From: Nisaea sp.
GTDB taxonomy: Bacteria > Pseudomonadota > Alphaproteobacteria > Thalassobaculales > Thalassobaculaceae
Assembly (NCBI RefSeq): GCF_034670185.1
Contig: NZ_JAXMNY010000001.1
Coordinates: 248,001-312,000 of the forward strand
Direction of reading: 5' to 3'
Length of the DNA: 64,000 nt
Within the stretch, counting starts at the first letter, position 1. Every line of letters starts with the position of its first letter. This document shows, one piece after another, positions 43,132 through 52,247 of the stretch. The translations under genes and the position numbers were made by a program. The notes beneath the pieces were generated by a model, which saw nothing but the letters and a program-made list of their open reading frames with translations, ran no database searches and was not told where the DNA came from.

Positions 43132-43973
43132 ATACGCAGATTTCTTTCTTCATGAGCACTCCGGTGGCCATCCGGCTGGAACTCGTCACGGTCAGGGGCT
43201 CCGCTCCGCGGGCGGAGGGCACGGTGATGTATGTCTCCGCCGAACGGATCGAAGGCAGCATCGGCGGCGGGCGGCTCGAATTCATCGCCGTCGAGGCGGC
43301 ACGAGACATGCTGGAGGCAGGTTCCCGGGAGCGGCGGCTTGAAGTTCCACTCGGCCCGGAGATCGGCCAGTGCTGCGGTGGCCATGTAGCCATCGCAATG
43401 AACTTGCTGGATGCCGCCGATTTGAGAGCGGAAGAGGCCCGGACGGCGGCAGAGCGCGGCACGCTACCGTCGGTCTATATCTTCGGCGCCGGTCATGTTG
43501 GCCGGGCGCTGGCGAGCAGTTTCAGCCTGCTGCCGGTGCAGATCACGCTGGTGGATGAGCGGGAGGAGGAGCTGGCATTGTGTCGGGCTTCCGTCCGCCA
43601 GTGCCTGACGCCGTTGCCGGAAGCCGAAGTGCGGGCGGCGCCTGTGGGCAGCGCCTTCATCGTGCTGACCCACGATCACGCGCTGGATTTCATCATCACG
43701 GCGGAAGCCTTGATGCGCGGCGATGCGGCCTATGTCGGAATGATCGGATCGGGTACAAAGCGAGCCTCGTTCGAGCGCTGGTGCCGCAAAAGCAACGCTC
43801 CGGTGGGACGGACGGAGCCGCTGGTCTGCCCGATCGGCGCGCAGGGAAGCGGCGACAAGCGGCCGGAAGTGATCGCGGCCTTCGTTACCGCTGAGGTGAT
43901 CGCACGATTGACGGCGGTAGCCGGTCCGGTTGACCCTCAACTGGAACTGCTGGGGAGCGGGGGACTTGCATGA
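43128..43973 (+). CDS. xdhC: Xanthine dehydrogenase accessory protein XdhC
   Basis: This 281-residue chaperone binds Moco, promotes its sulfuration and inserts it into XdhB. The N domain has VTVRGSAPRAEGTVMYV, GSIGGGRLEFIAVEAA and GPEIGQCCGGHV. The C-terminal Rossmann domain has VYIFGAGHVGRALASSF and MIGSGTKRASFERW. It is embedded in the operon through ATGA overlaps with xdhB and with the ABC ATPase gene. Confidence 0.94.
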   Translation: MNTQISFFMSTPVAIRLELVTVRGSAPRAEGTVMYVSAERIEGSIGGGRLEFIAVEAARDMLEAGSRERRLEVPLGPEIGQCCGGHVAIAMNLLDAADLRAEEARTAAERGTLPSVYIFGAGHVGRALASSFSLLPVQITLVDEREEELALCRASVRQCLTPLPEAEVRAAPVGSAFIVLTHDHALDFIITAEALMRGDAAYVGMIGSGTKRASFERWCRKSNAPVGRTEPLVCPIGAQGSGDKRPEVIAAFVTAEVIARLTAVAGPVDPQLELLGSGGLA

Positions 43974-45529
43974 GTGACGGGACGACGCGCCGTCTGGATC
44001 TGAAAGGCATCACCAAGGCCTTTCCGGGCGTGCTTGCCAATGACGATGTCAGCTTTTCCGTGGCGCCGGGCGAAATCCACGCGCTGCTCGGGGAGAATGG
44101 CGCGGGCAAATCGACACTGGTGAAGATGATCTACGGCATCATGCAGCCCGATGCCGGCGAGATCCGATTCGACGGCGAGACGGTCCATGTCGCCAGCCCG
44201 AAAGCCGCCCGGGCCATGGGCGTTGGTATGGTATTTCAGCATTTCTCGCTGTTCGAGCCGATGACCGTTCTGGAGAATATCGCCCTCGGTCTGGACGAGG
44301 CGGTCTCCTATGCCGATCTCGAGGCCCGTATCCGGCAAGTGCTCAAGACCTACAACCTCTCGCTCGACCCGCACCGCACCGTCGCCACGCTCAGCGTCGG
44401 CGAACGCCAGCGCATCGAAATCGTCCGCGCGCTGCTGCTGGAACCCCGGCTGCTGATCATGGACGAGCCGACCTCGGTGCTGACGCCGCAGGAAGTCGCC
44501 CAGCTCTTCGACACGTTGCGGGCGCTGGCGGCGCGCGGCTGTTCCATCCTCTATATCAGCCACAAGCTGCACGAGATCGTGGAACTCTGCCATTCGGCGA
44601 CCATCCTGCGTGGCGGCCGGGTGGTGGCGGAATGCGATCCACGCGCTGAATCTTCCCGCAGCATGGCGGAGATGATGATCGGCGGCTCGCTGAAGGAAAT
44701 CGAGAAGGCGGCGGACAGAAGCTTCGGCGCCGAGAGATTCATCGTTCGCGGCCTGTCTCTGGAGGCGGACGATGCGTTCGGAACGTCCCTGAAGGACATC
44801 AATTTTTCCGTTCGGGCAGGCGAGATCTTCGGCGTCGCCGGTGTTGCCGGGAACGGACAGAACGAATTGATGCTCGCGCTAAGCGGTGAGTGGCCGGTGG
44901 AGATCGCTGGCGCGATCAGTATCGACGGCAATGACGTGGGCACGCTCGACGCGGAAAAGCGCCGCCGGTTCGGGCTCTGCGCTGTTCCGGAGGAACGTAA
45001 CGGCCATGGCGCCGTGCCCGTTTTCTCGCTGTCCGACAATGCGATCCTGACGGCCCGGACCAGAAAGAACATGGTGCGCATGGGCGTCATTGATGCGGGC
45101 GTCGCGGAAAGTTACACCAACGAAGTGATCGACGGATTTGACGTCAAGACAACCGGCGCGCAGGCGGCGGCAAGCTCTCTCTCCGGCGGTAATCTGCAAA
45201 AATTCATCATGGGCCGGGAGATCATGCAGGCACCGGACGTGCTGGTGGTCTCGCAGCCGACCTGGGGTGTCGATGCAGGCGCGGCGGCGGCAATCCATCA
45301 GGAACTGGTCGATCTGGCTGCGCGGGGCTCGGCGATCGTGGTTATCAGCCAGGATCTGGATGAGCTGATGGCGATCTCCGACACTATGGCGGTGATGAAC
45401 GAGGGGCGGCTCTCGCGCACGCTCGCAGTTGGCGAGGCCTCGGTCGAGGAGATCGGCCTCCTGATGGGTGGGGTACACGGCGACCCTGATGCGACAGCGG
45501 ACTATACGGGAGCGACCCATGCGGCTTGA
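43970..45529 (+). CDS. Nucleoside/purine-type ABC importer ATPase (double NBD)
   Basis: This 519-residue protein has two fused ATPase domains, as in BMP-dependent nucleoside importers (YufO/NupA type). NBD1 has Walker A GENGAGKST, signature LSVGERQRIEIVRAL and Walker B LLIMDEPTSVL. NBD2 has a degenerate Walker A (GVAGNGQNEL), the signature SLSGGNLQKFIMGRE and VVSQPTWGVDAGA in place of a normal Walker B, a known asymmetry of the family. Its place directly after xdhC argues that the import substrate is a purine base or nucleoside. Confidence 0.93.
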   Translation: MSDGTTRRLDLKGITKAFPGVLANDDVSFSVAPGEIHALLGENGAGKSTLVKMIYGIMQPDAGEIRFDGETVHVASPKAARAMGVGMVFQHFSLFEPMTVLENIALGLDEAVSYADLEARIRQVLKTYNLSLDPHRTVATLSVGERQRIEIVRALLLEPRLLIMDEPTSVLTPQEVAQLFDTLRALAARGCSILYISHKLHEIVELCHSATILRGGRVVAECDPRAESSRSMAEMMIGGSLKEIEKAADRSFGAERFIVRGLSLEADDAFGTSLKDINFSVRAGEIFGVAGVAGNGQNELMLALSGEWPVEIAGAISIDGNDVGTLDAEKRRRFGLCAVPEERNGHGAVPVFSLSDNAILTARTRKNMVRMGVIDAGVAESYTNEVIDGFDVKTTGAQAAASSLSGGNLQKFIMGREIMQAPDVLVVSQPTWGVDAGAAAAIHQELVDLAARGSAIVVISQDLDELMAISDTMAVMNEGRLSRTLAVGEASVEEIGLLMGGVHGDPDATADYTGATHAA

Positions 45530-46595
45530 GCTGGTAAAACGCAAACAGCCAAGCCGCGCCATGCTCTATCTCACGCCGGTCTTATCGGTGCTGCTGACCA
45601 TGGTCTTCGGCGCGACGATCTTCTCGTTGCTCGGATATGACGGGCCAGGTGCGGTCTGGAACATTTTCTTCGTGCCAGCGCTCGATCCGAACAAGTGGCA
45701 GGATCTCGGCATCAAGGCGGCACCACTGATCCTGATCGCCATCGGGCTTTCCGTCGGCTTCCGGGCCAATGTCTGGAATATCGGAGCGGAGGGCCAGTAT
45801 GTCATGGGCGGGCTGGCCGGGACCGGTGTGGCGCTGGCCACCTGGCAGATGGAAGGCTGGTGGATATTGCCGCTGATGTGTCTGGCCGGTGTGGCGGGCG
45901 GCATGCTCTACGCGGCGATCCCGGCATTCCTCAAGACAAAGCTGAACGTCAACGAGATCCTGACCAGCCTGATGCTGACTTATGTCTCTGTCCAGTTGCT
46001 CTATTACCTGATGCGCGGCCCCTGGAAGGACCCGGAAGGCTTCAATTTCCCGCAGAGCCGGATGTTCACCGACAGCCAGATGCTGCCGGAGATTGGCAAT
46101 ACCTTTGTGCACTACGGTGTGCCGATCGCTTTCATTGTTGCGCTGCTGGCCTGGTTCATCCTGTCCAAGACCGTGTTCGGCTTCGAGATCAGGGTGGTTG
46201 GCGCGGCGCCCAACGCGGCCCGGTATGGCGGCTTCAACCGGAAGCGGACGATCTGGACGTCTTTGCTTGCCGCTGGTGGGCTCGCGGGATTTGCGGGCAT
46301 TCTGGAAGCGGCCGGACCCTACGGGCAGATGGTGCCGCAATTCCCGACCGGCTACGGCTTCACGGCGATCATCGTCGCCTTTCTCGGCCGGCTGCATCCG
46401 GTCGGAATCATGCTCGCCGCCATCATCCTCGCGATCTCCTATGTCGGCGGAGAGATCGCACAATCCTCCATCGGTCTGCCGAACGCGGCCAGTGGCCTGT
46501 TCCAGGCGATGATGCTGTTCTTCCTGCTGGCGACCGACATTCTTGTGAACTATCGCATCCGCTTCGGCGGTGTGCGGAGCGGGGGCGCGGCATGA
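45519..46595 (+). CDS. Nucleoside/purine-type ABC importer permease 1
   Basis: This inner-membrane permease of about 358 residues belongs to the BPD_transp_2 family (YufP type). It has about ten helices and the family motif VWNIGAEGQYVMGGLAGTG. A cytoplasmic coupling region is seen at EIRVVGAAPNAARYGGFN. The ATG at 45519 overlaps the ATPase gene by 11 bases and fits the basic start MRLELVKRK. The stop overlaps the second permease as ATGA. Confidence 0.93.
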   Translation: MRLELVKRKQPSRAMLYLTPVLSVLLTMVFGATIFSLLGYDGPGAVWNIFFVPALDPNKWQDLGIKAAPLILIAIGLSVGFRANVWNIGAEGQYVMGGLAGTGVALATWQMEGWWILPLMCLAGVAGGMLYAAIPAFLKTKLNVNEILTSLMLTYVSVQLLYYLMRGPWKDPEGFNFPQSRMFTDSQMLPEIGNTFVHYGVPIAFIVALLAWFILSKTVFGFEIRVVGAAPNAARYGGFNRKRTIWTSLLAAGGLAGFAGILEAAGPYGQMVPQFPTGYGFTAIIVAFLGRLHPVGIMLAAIILAISYVGGEIAQSSIGLPNAASGLFQAMMLFFLLATDILVNYRIRFGGVRSGGAA

Positions 46596-47515
46596 ACGAA
46601 GCCATCCTGATCGCGATCCTCGTCACCGTCGTCGGCGCGGCGACACCAATCCTGCTGGCCGGTCTCGGCGAGCTGGTGGTGGAGAAAGCAGGCGTGCTCA
46701 ATCTCGGTGTCGAAGGCATGATGCTGGTCGGCGCCGTCACCGGCTTTGCCGTCACCACCATCACCGGTGCCACCTTCCTTGGCATCGTCGCGGCGGGGCT
46801 GGCGGGCGCGGGTGCCTCGATGATCTTCGGCTTCCTCACCCTGACGCTGACCGCGAACCAGGTCGCGACCGGCCTTGCGCTCACCATCTTTGGCGTCGGC
46901 CTGTCCTCGCTCATAGGAGCCGGTTTCGTCGGCCAGACTGTGACGGTGCTTGGCCCGTTGTTCCCGCCCGCGCTGGCCGAACATGAGCATTTGAGGATTT
47001 TCTTCGGCTACGATCCGGTGGTCTATTTCTCCTTCGCCATGACCCTCATCGTTGCCTGGTTCCTGCGCCGGACGAGGGCGGGCCTGATCCTGCGTGCGGT
47101 CGGAGAGAACGACGCCTCCGCCCATTCCATAGGCTATTCGGTGATTGGCGTGCGCTATATGGCCGTTGCCTTCGGCGGCGCCATGGCGGGCATCGGCGGC
47201 TGTTACTACTCGCTGTTCCTGACCCCGATGTGGGCGGAACGCTTGACGGCAGGGCGCGGTTGGATCGCGCTGGCGCTGGTGGTTTTCGCTGCCTGGCGGC
47301 CGATGCGTCTGATGGCCGGGGCCTATCTCTTCGGTGTGGTGATGACGCTAGAGCTGCATGCCAAGGCGGCGGGCTTCGAATATGTCCCGCCGGAACTGCT
47401 CGCGGCCATGCCCTATCTCGCCACCATCATCGTGCTGGCATTGATCTCCCTGCGCAAATCCGTGGGTGCGCAGGCGCCCGCCTGTTTAGGGAAGCCGTTC
47501 AAGCCGTCGACATAA
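46592..47515 (+). CDS. Nucleoside/purine-type ABC importer permease 2
   Basis: This 307-residue BPD_transp_2 permease (YufQ type) pairs with permease 1. It shows LVVEKAGVLNLGVEGMMLVG near the start and the coupling motif ILRAVGENDASAHSIGYSV. About eight to nine helices are visible. The operon ends here without the BmpA-type lipoprotein that normally delivers substrate. The 3' end overlaps the convergent LysR gene by 17 bases. Confidence 0.93.
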   Translation: MNEAILIAILVTVVGAATPILLAGLGELVVEKAGVLNLGVEGMMLVGAVTGFAVTTITGATFLGIVAAGLAGAGASMIFGFLTLTLTANQVATGLALTIFGVGLSSLIGAGFVGQTVTVLGPLFPPALAEHEHLRIFFGYDPVVYFSFAMTLIVAWFLRRTRAGLILRAVGENDASAHSIGYSVIGVRYMAVAFGGAMAGIGGCYYSLFLTPMWAERLTAGRGWIALALVVFAAWRPMRLMAGAYLFGVVMTLELHAKAAGFEYVPPELLAAMPYLATIIVLALISLRKSVGAQAPACLGKPFKPST

Positions 47516-48437
47516 CCGTTGTTTCTTTCATCATACCCTCGACCCGCGCCTTGCATTTCTTCGTCATGAAATCGACGAACAGCCGGATCTTCGGATCGAG
47601 CAGGCGGCGGTGGGGGTAGAGGCAGGCGAGGGACGAGGGTGGTGGCGGAGTTTCCGACAGGATCGGCACCAGGGCGCCGCTCTGGATGTGGCTTGCGACT
47701 TCGAAATAGGGCTTGTTGACGATGCCGCGCCCGGCCAGCGCCCATTCGGTCAGCACATCTCCTTCGTCGGCATCGTATGGGCCCCGGACGTTGAAGCGGG
47801 TCGGGCCGTTCTCGGTTTCCAGTGTCCAGAAATATTCCTGTGTTCCCGGAAAGCGCAGCAGTAGGCAGCGGTGGTTTTCTTCGGTGAGCTCTTCCGGCGT
47901 TTGCGGCGTGCCGAAATGATCGAGATAGACAGGCGCGGCGCAGAGAACGCGCGGGCAGTCCATGATCTTTCGGGCCTTCAGGCTGGAATCCTCCGGCGTG
48001 CCCAGCACGATGGCGACATCGACCCGCTCGTCGAAGATATCAACCTTGCGGTCCGATAACCGGAGCTGGATGGCGAGATCGGGGTAGAGATCGTTGAATT
48101 CCGGGACCAGCGGGGCCACTACCCGGCGGGCAAGGCCAAGGGGTGACAGCACACGTATCGAGCCGCGCGGATGCTGGGAATAGTTCGCGACGGCGGCTTC
48201 CGCCCGGTCCAGCGCCTCGATGATCTCTTTCGCATGATCGTAATAGAGCCGACCGGCCTCGGTCGGCGCGATCTTCCGGGTGGTCCGGTTGAACAGCCGG
48301 ATCCCGAGACGGTTTTCAAGATCCCGTATACGATTGCTGGCAACCGCCGGGGTCAGGCGAAGGTCCCGGCCGCCCGCAGTAATGCTGCCGAGTTCGACAG
48401 TGCGAACGAAGACCCGGATGCTGTCCAGATAGGGCAT
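47499..48437 (-). CDS. LysR-family transcriptional regulator
   Basis: The 312-residue protein has the N-terminal winged helix (RVFVRTVELGSITAGGRDLR, then TPAVASNRIRDLENRLG and LFNRTTRKIAPTEAG) and a substrate-binding effector domain from about residue 95. It is divergent from puuD/guaD and convergent with the importer genes, so it is the best local candidate for purine-responsive control, perhaps sensing urate, as PecS or HucR do in other families. This role is inference. Confidence 0.9.
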   Translation of the reverse strand: MPYLDSIRVFVRTVELGSITAGGRDLRLTPAVASNRIRDLENRLGIRLFNRTTRKIAPTEAGRLYYDHAKEIIEALDRAEAAVANYSQHPRGSIRVLSPLGLARRVVAPLVPEFNDLYPDLAIQLRLSDRKVDIFDERVDVAIVLGTPEDSSLKARKIMDCPRVLCAAPVYLDHFGTPQTPEELTEENHRCLLLRFPGTQEYFWTLETENGPTRFNVRGPYDADEGDVLTEWALAGRGIVNKPYFEVASHIQSGALVPILSETPPPPSSLACLYPHRRLLDPKIRLFVDFMTKKCKARVEGMMKETTVMSTA

Positions 48438-48547
48438 GGCTGCCTCTGATTTTCAATAATTCCTATAAAGTAAACAGGAGATATAGAGGTTTTGAAAGGG
48501 CGGTGGATTTGCCAGAGTGGCAAGATGCCGATCTGATGGGGGTATCA

Positions 48548-49795
48548 ATGCTCGAGCTGCTGCCGAATTCAGCGATTATCTGGGACTGGGCGTCCTTCGC
48601 GGCGCGCTGGCTGCATGTCATCACCGCCATTGCCTGGATTGGATCGTCCTTCTATTTCATCGCTCTCGATCTCGGCCTGCGCAGGGCGGCTGGCTTGCCG
48701 GAAGGCGCCCATGGCGAGGAATGGCAGGTACATGGCGGCGGCTTCTATCACATCCAGAAATATCTGGTGGCTCCTGCCGCCCTGCCGGAACACCTGACCT
48801 GGTTCAAGTGGGAGAGCTACTGGACCTGGGTGTCCGGCTTCGCACTGATGTGCGTTGTCTATTACGGCGGTGCGGAGTTGTTCCTGATCGACCGTTCTGT
48901 CTGGGACGCGGAGCCCTGGATGGCGATTGCAGCCTCCGTCGCCTCTCTAGCACTGGGCTGGACGGTCTACACCTTCGCTTGCCGCTCACCGCTGGCGAAG
49001 AACCCGACGCTGTTGATGGTGATCCTCTACTGCGCGCTGGTGGCACTTGCCTGGGGGTTCACACAGATCTTCACCGGGCGCGCCGCCTTCCTGCATCTGG
49101 GGGCGATCACGGCGACCATTATGTCAGCAAACGTTTTCATGGTGATCATTCCGAACCAGAAGATCGTCGTCGCCGATCTGAAGGCGGGCAGGGTACCGGA
49201 TGCGAAATACGGCGCCATCGCCAAGCTGCGCTCGACCCATAACAACTACCTGACGCTGCCGGTCCTGTTCCTGATGTTGTCGAACCATTATCCGCTCGCC
49301 TTCGCGACGGAATACAACTGGGTGATCGCCAGCCTTGTGTTCCTGATGGGCGTCACCATCAGGCATTTCTTCAACAGCATGCATGCCCGCAAAGGGCAGC
49401 CCTGGTGGACCTGGGCGGTGACGGTAGCGTTGTTCCTCGCCATCGTCCTGCTCTCGACGGCGGGGCCTAAACAGACGGACGAGGAGGCGGCCGAAGTGAT
49501 GACGCCAGAGGCAACCCGGCTTGCTGCCTCGCCGCATTTCGAGACGGTCTACGAGGCTGTGCTCGGCCGCTGCTCCATGTGTCATGCGAGCGAGCCTGCC
49601 TGGGACGGCATCGCCGTGGCGCCTAAGGGCGTGCTGTTGGAAACCGAGGCGCAGATCGCCGCTCATGCCCGTGAGATCTATCTGCAGGCGGGCCGCAGCC
49701 ACGCCATGCCTCCCGCCAATGTCTCCTATATGGAACCTGCGGAGCGGGCGCAGATCGTGCTCTGGTACGAAGATAATAGTCCGGTGGTGCAGTGA
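48548..49795 (+). CDS. puuD: Membrane urate oxidase (PuuD) with C-terminal cytochrome c domain
   Basis: The protein of about 415 residues oxidises urate to 5-hydroxyisourate. It has about eight helices from the conserved start RWLHVITAIAWIGSSFYFI, with histidine-bearing helices (HGGGFYHIQKY, STHNNYLTLPVLFLMLSNHY). A C-terminal c-type haem domain carries CSMCH (about residues 342-346) and a Met ligand in HAMPPANVSYM, so electrons go to the respiratory chain. I prefer the ATG at 48548, five bases after GGGGG, matching the family N terminus; GTG 48503 and ATG 48536 are in frame. It overlaps guaD as TGATG. Confidence 0.92.
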   Translation: MLELLPNSAIIWDWASFAARWLHVITAIAWIGSSFYFIALDLGLRRAAGLPEGAHGEEWQVHGGGFYHIQKYLVAPAALPEHLTWFKWESYWTWVSGFALMCVVYYGGAELFLIDRSVWDAEPWMAIAASVASLALGWTVYTFACRSPLAKNPTLLMVILYCALVALAWGFTQIFTGRAAFLHLGAITATIMSANVFMVIIPNQKIVVADLKAGRVPDAKYGAIAKLRSTHNNYLTLPVLFLMLSNHYPLAFATEYNWVIASLVFLMGVTIRHFFNSMHARKGQPWWTWAVTVALFLAIVLLSTAGPKQTDEEAAEVMTPEATRLAASPHFETVYEAVLGRCSMCHASEPAWDGIAVAPKGVLLETEAQIAAHAREIYLQAGRSHAMPPANVSYMEPAERAQIVLWYEDNSPVVQ

Positions 49796-51078
49796 TGCCT
49801 GATCTCATTCTGAGGGGCCGGGTTCTAAGTTTCCGGGAGGAGCCGGCTGGCTACGACGATACCGCGTCCTTCCGCTATATCGAGGATGGCGGCATACGCA
49901 TCCGGGACGGCAGGATCGCCGAATGCGCGGATTTTTCGACGCTGGAAACGGACGGTGCGGAGATCGTCGATCACCGCCCGCACCTGATCGTGCCCGGTTT
50001 CATCGACGCCCATGCCCATTATCCGCAGATGCAGGTGATCGCCTCCTGGGGCGCCAAGCTGCTCGACTGGCTGGAGAAATACACCTTCCCGGAGGAAACC
50101 AAATTCTCCGACCCGGACCATTGCCGCCGCATCGCCGGATATTTCCTCGACACGCTGACGGCGCATGGCACGACGACGGCGGCGGTTTATTGCACCGTGC
50201 ATCCGCAATCGGCCGAGGCGTTCTTCGCAGCGGCGGAAGAACGGAACATGGCGATGATCGCCGGCAAGGTGATGATGGACCGGCACGCGCCGGAGGCTCT
50301 TTGTGATGCACCGCAATCCTCTTACGACGATACCACGGCGCTGATCGGGAAGTGGCACGGCAAAGGCAGGGCGCACTATGCGATCACGCCGCGCTTCGCC
50401 ATCACTTCCACGCCGGAACAGATGGAGATGGCAGAGGCGCTGGTCCGCGAGAATCCCGGTTGCTACCTGCAGACCCATCTCTCGGAGAACAAGGCCGAGA
50501 TCGAACTGACCAGAGAGCTTTATCCGCAGGCGCGGGATTATTTCGATGTTTATGAGAAGTACGGCCTGCTCGGCGAGCGCAGCCTGTTTGGGCATGCCAT
50601 TCACCTGACACACCGGGAGCGGGACCGGATGGCGGAGACCGGTTCGGTCGCGGTCTATTGCCCGACTTCCAACCTGTTCCTGGGCAGCGGTCTTTATGAC
50701 GAGGCAGGGCTGAAGGAAGCGGGTGTCCGCCGGGCCATCGCCACGGATGTTGGTGGCGGGACCAACTACTCCATGCTGCGGACGCTGGACGAAGGCTACA
50801 AGGCCCTGCAATTACGCGGGCAGAACATTGACCCGCTGCGCAGCTTCTACTGGGCAAGCCTCGGCAATGCCCGTGCGCTGAAGCTGGAGGACCGGATCGG
50901 CACGCTGGAGCCGGGCACCGATGCGGATATCACAGTGCTCGATAGTCGGGCGACGGATGTCATGGCGCTGCGTATGGAGACGGTGAAGAGCCTGCAGGAA
51001 GAGCTGTTCGTCCTGCAGACCCTTGGAGACGATCGTGCGGTGGCCGAAACCTACATCGCCGGCCATCCGGCGAAGTAA
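49795..51078 (+). CDS. guaD: Guanine deaminase
   Basis: This amidohydrolase of about 427 residues converts guanine to xanthine. The metal-binding motifs are clear: GFIDAHAHYPQMQVIASWG (HxH), TTTAAVYCTVH, the His in LQTHLSENKAEIE, FGHAIHLT and the Asp in ATDVGGGTNYSMLRTL. These match the GuaD family. It is coupled to puuD through TGATG, feeding xanthine to the XdhAB enzyme encoded upstream of the LysR gene. Confidence 0.94.
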   Translation: MPDLILRGRVLSFREEPAGYDDTASFRYIEDGGIRIRDGRIAECADFSTLETDGAEIVDHRPHLIVPGFIDAHAHYPQMQVIASWGAKLLDWLEKYTFPEETKFSDPDHCRRIAGYFLDTLTAHGTTTAAVYCTVHPQSAEAFFAAAEERNMAMIAGKVMMDRHAPEALCDAPQSSYDDTTALIGKWHGKGRAHYAITPRFAITSTPEQMEMAEALVRENPGCYLQTHLSENKAEIELTRELYPQARDYFDVYEKYGLLGERSLFGHAIHLTHRERDRMAETGSVAVYCPTSNLFLGSGLYDEAGLKEAGVRRAIATDVGGGTNYSMLRTLDEGYKALQLRGQNIDPLRSFYWASLGNARALKLEDRIGTLEPGTDADITVLDSRATDVMALRMETVKSLQEELFVLQTLGDDRAVAETYIAGHPAK

Positions 51079-51089
51079 GGGTCGAAGGT

Positions 51090-52022
51090 TTAGGCTTTCT
51101 CAGCCAGGTAGGCTTTCAGGATATCCATTTGCCGAAGGTTGGTCAGACCCTTGCTGGTCTCAATTCTCCAGAATTGGGTTGCCCAGTTCAGTCCGGAATA
51201 CTCGGCAATATGGATCGTATAAAGATTGAGCTTCTCTGCGATCTTGAGCGGGATTCGATGCAGCAGTAATGTACGGTTCGGGCTTTTTGGGCTTCCCGCA
51301 TCGGCCGACCAGGCAATGCGGGGTGCTGGCGGCGTATAGTCCGATTCGGTGAAACCGGACCCGTTGTGGTTCGCCGTGCTGACTGCTGTTTCCGTTCGCG
51401 AGAGGTATTGGTAGCGACGGATGCTCCATCGGTTTTCAACAAGATTATCCAGAATCTGATCCGTATCGGAGCCGTTGACCATGCTGAGCAGACGGGTGAC
51501 CGGGTCAGACGAATTTTCCGGCGGCTGATGCAAATGGAACAGGCGGGGCAGGCAGGCATTGCAATCAAGCTCGAACGAGTTCACCCAATCGCTCGGCAAA
51601 GAAGAGGCAATGCGTCGAGCAAGTTTCAGCGAAGGTGTCCAGCCGGGCTCCATGATGCGGTGGACCTGGCTGGGAGATGTTCCCGTGGTCAGCGCAAGCT
51701 TGTAGGGCGAGAGGCCGTTCTCGACGATCCATCGCCGGGCCATCTCGGTGATCTTGAAAATTTCAAACTCGATGGTGTTGAGTGCCTGCGAGGAGGGCGT
51801 TTTGTTGGAAGGCTGCAGACGGTTTTCTTGAATATCGAACGGGCCATCCACCCAATCTTTCAGGGCTTTGGTCAGGACGCCGAATTCGTTGTCGGTCGAA
51901 ATCCTGGGTTCTCCTCGAGAATCCACAGGCCGCTCTCTCTGGCTGTCGCCAGAAATCACCTCAGTGTGCGAAAACTCAGTACGCAAACAGGAATCTGAAT
52001 CGTGCAACGATCCCTTGCTCAT
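51090..52022 (-). CDS. Putative HTH protein of unknown family
   Basis: I do not recognise this 310-residue protein as a whole. Residues about 100-142 (GLSPYKLALTTGTSPSQVHR, then TPSLKLARRIASSLP) look like a Cro/CI-type helix-turn-helix. The N-terminal 80 residues are polar and probably unstructured. The C-terminal 160 residues contain no familiar domain but have aromatic and leucine-rich segments (GLNWATQFWRIETSKGLTNL). The ATG at 52022 follows GGGAAAAAG. A perfect 13-base palindrome is about 75 bases upstream. Coding GC is a little lower than in the neighbours, which could reflect transfer. Confidence 0.68.
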   Translation of the reverse strand: MSKGSLHDSDSCLRTEFSHTEVISGDSQRERPVDSRGEPRISTDNEFGVLTKALKDWVDGPFDIQENRLQPSNKTPSSQALNTIEFEIFKITEMARRWIVENGLSPYKLALTTGTSPSQVHRIMEPGWTPSLKLARRIASSLPSDWVNSFELDCNACLPRLFHLHQPPENSSDPVTRLLSMVNGSDTDQILDNLVENRWSIRRYQYLSRTETAVSTANHNGSGFTESDYTPPAPRIAWSADAGSPKSPNRTLLLHRIPLKIAEKLNLYTIHIAEYSGLNWATQFWRIETSKGLTNLRQMDILKAYLAEKA

Positions 52023-52097
52023 CACTTTTTCCCATTCTGGCTCTTTGCAGTGACGCGCCGATGTTCGTGTCCTTCTGGACACGGTAGTCAGTATTAA

Positions 52098-52110
52098 TAC
52101 CTTTAAGGTA
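52098..52110. promoter_or_regulatory. Inverted repeat upstream of the HTH gene
   Basis: TACCTT-T-AAGGTA is a perfect 6+1+6 palindrome in AT-rich DNA, 76 bases upstream of the HTH gene start. It is a plausible autoregulatory operator. No second copy was seen in the window. Confidence 0.4.
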
Positions 52111-52247
52111 AATACATTTTAACTTAGATCCCCAATGAACGCAATCCGAGTCGCCCGAAATCCTCAGGAATTCAGTGCTTTGTCGGCGTTAATAAGAATT
52201 TATTAACAAAATCAATGTATTTTGCGCGCGTCGCGCGACGTAGCCAG

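Noticed and set aside
45695..46591. Upstream extension of the second permease frame
   Set aside because: It runs inside permease 1 in another frame; the real N terminus starts at ATG 46592 in an ATGA overlap.
52229..52240. CGTCGCGCGACG palindrome just downstream of the ThDP gene as terminator
   Set aside because: It has no usable loop and no T run; probably compositional, though a weak structure cannot be excluded.
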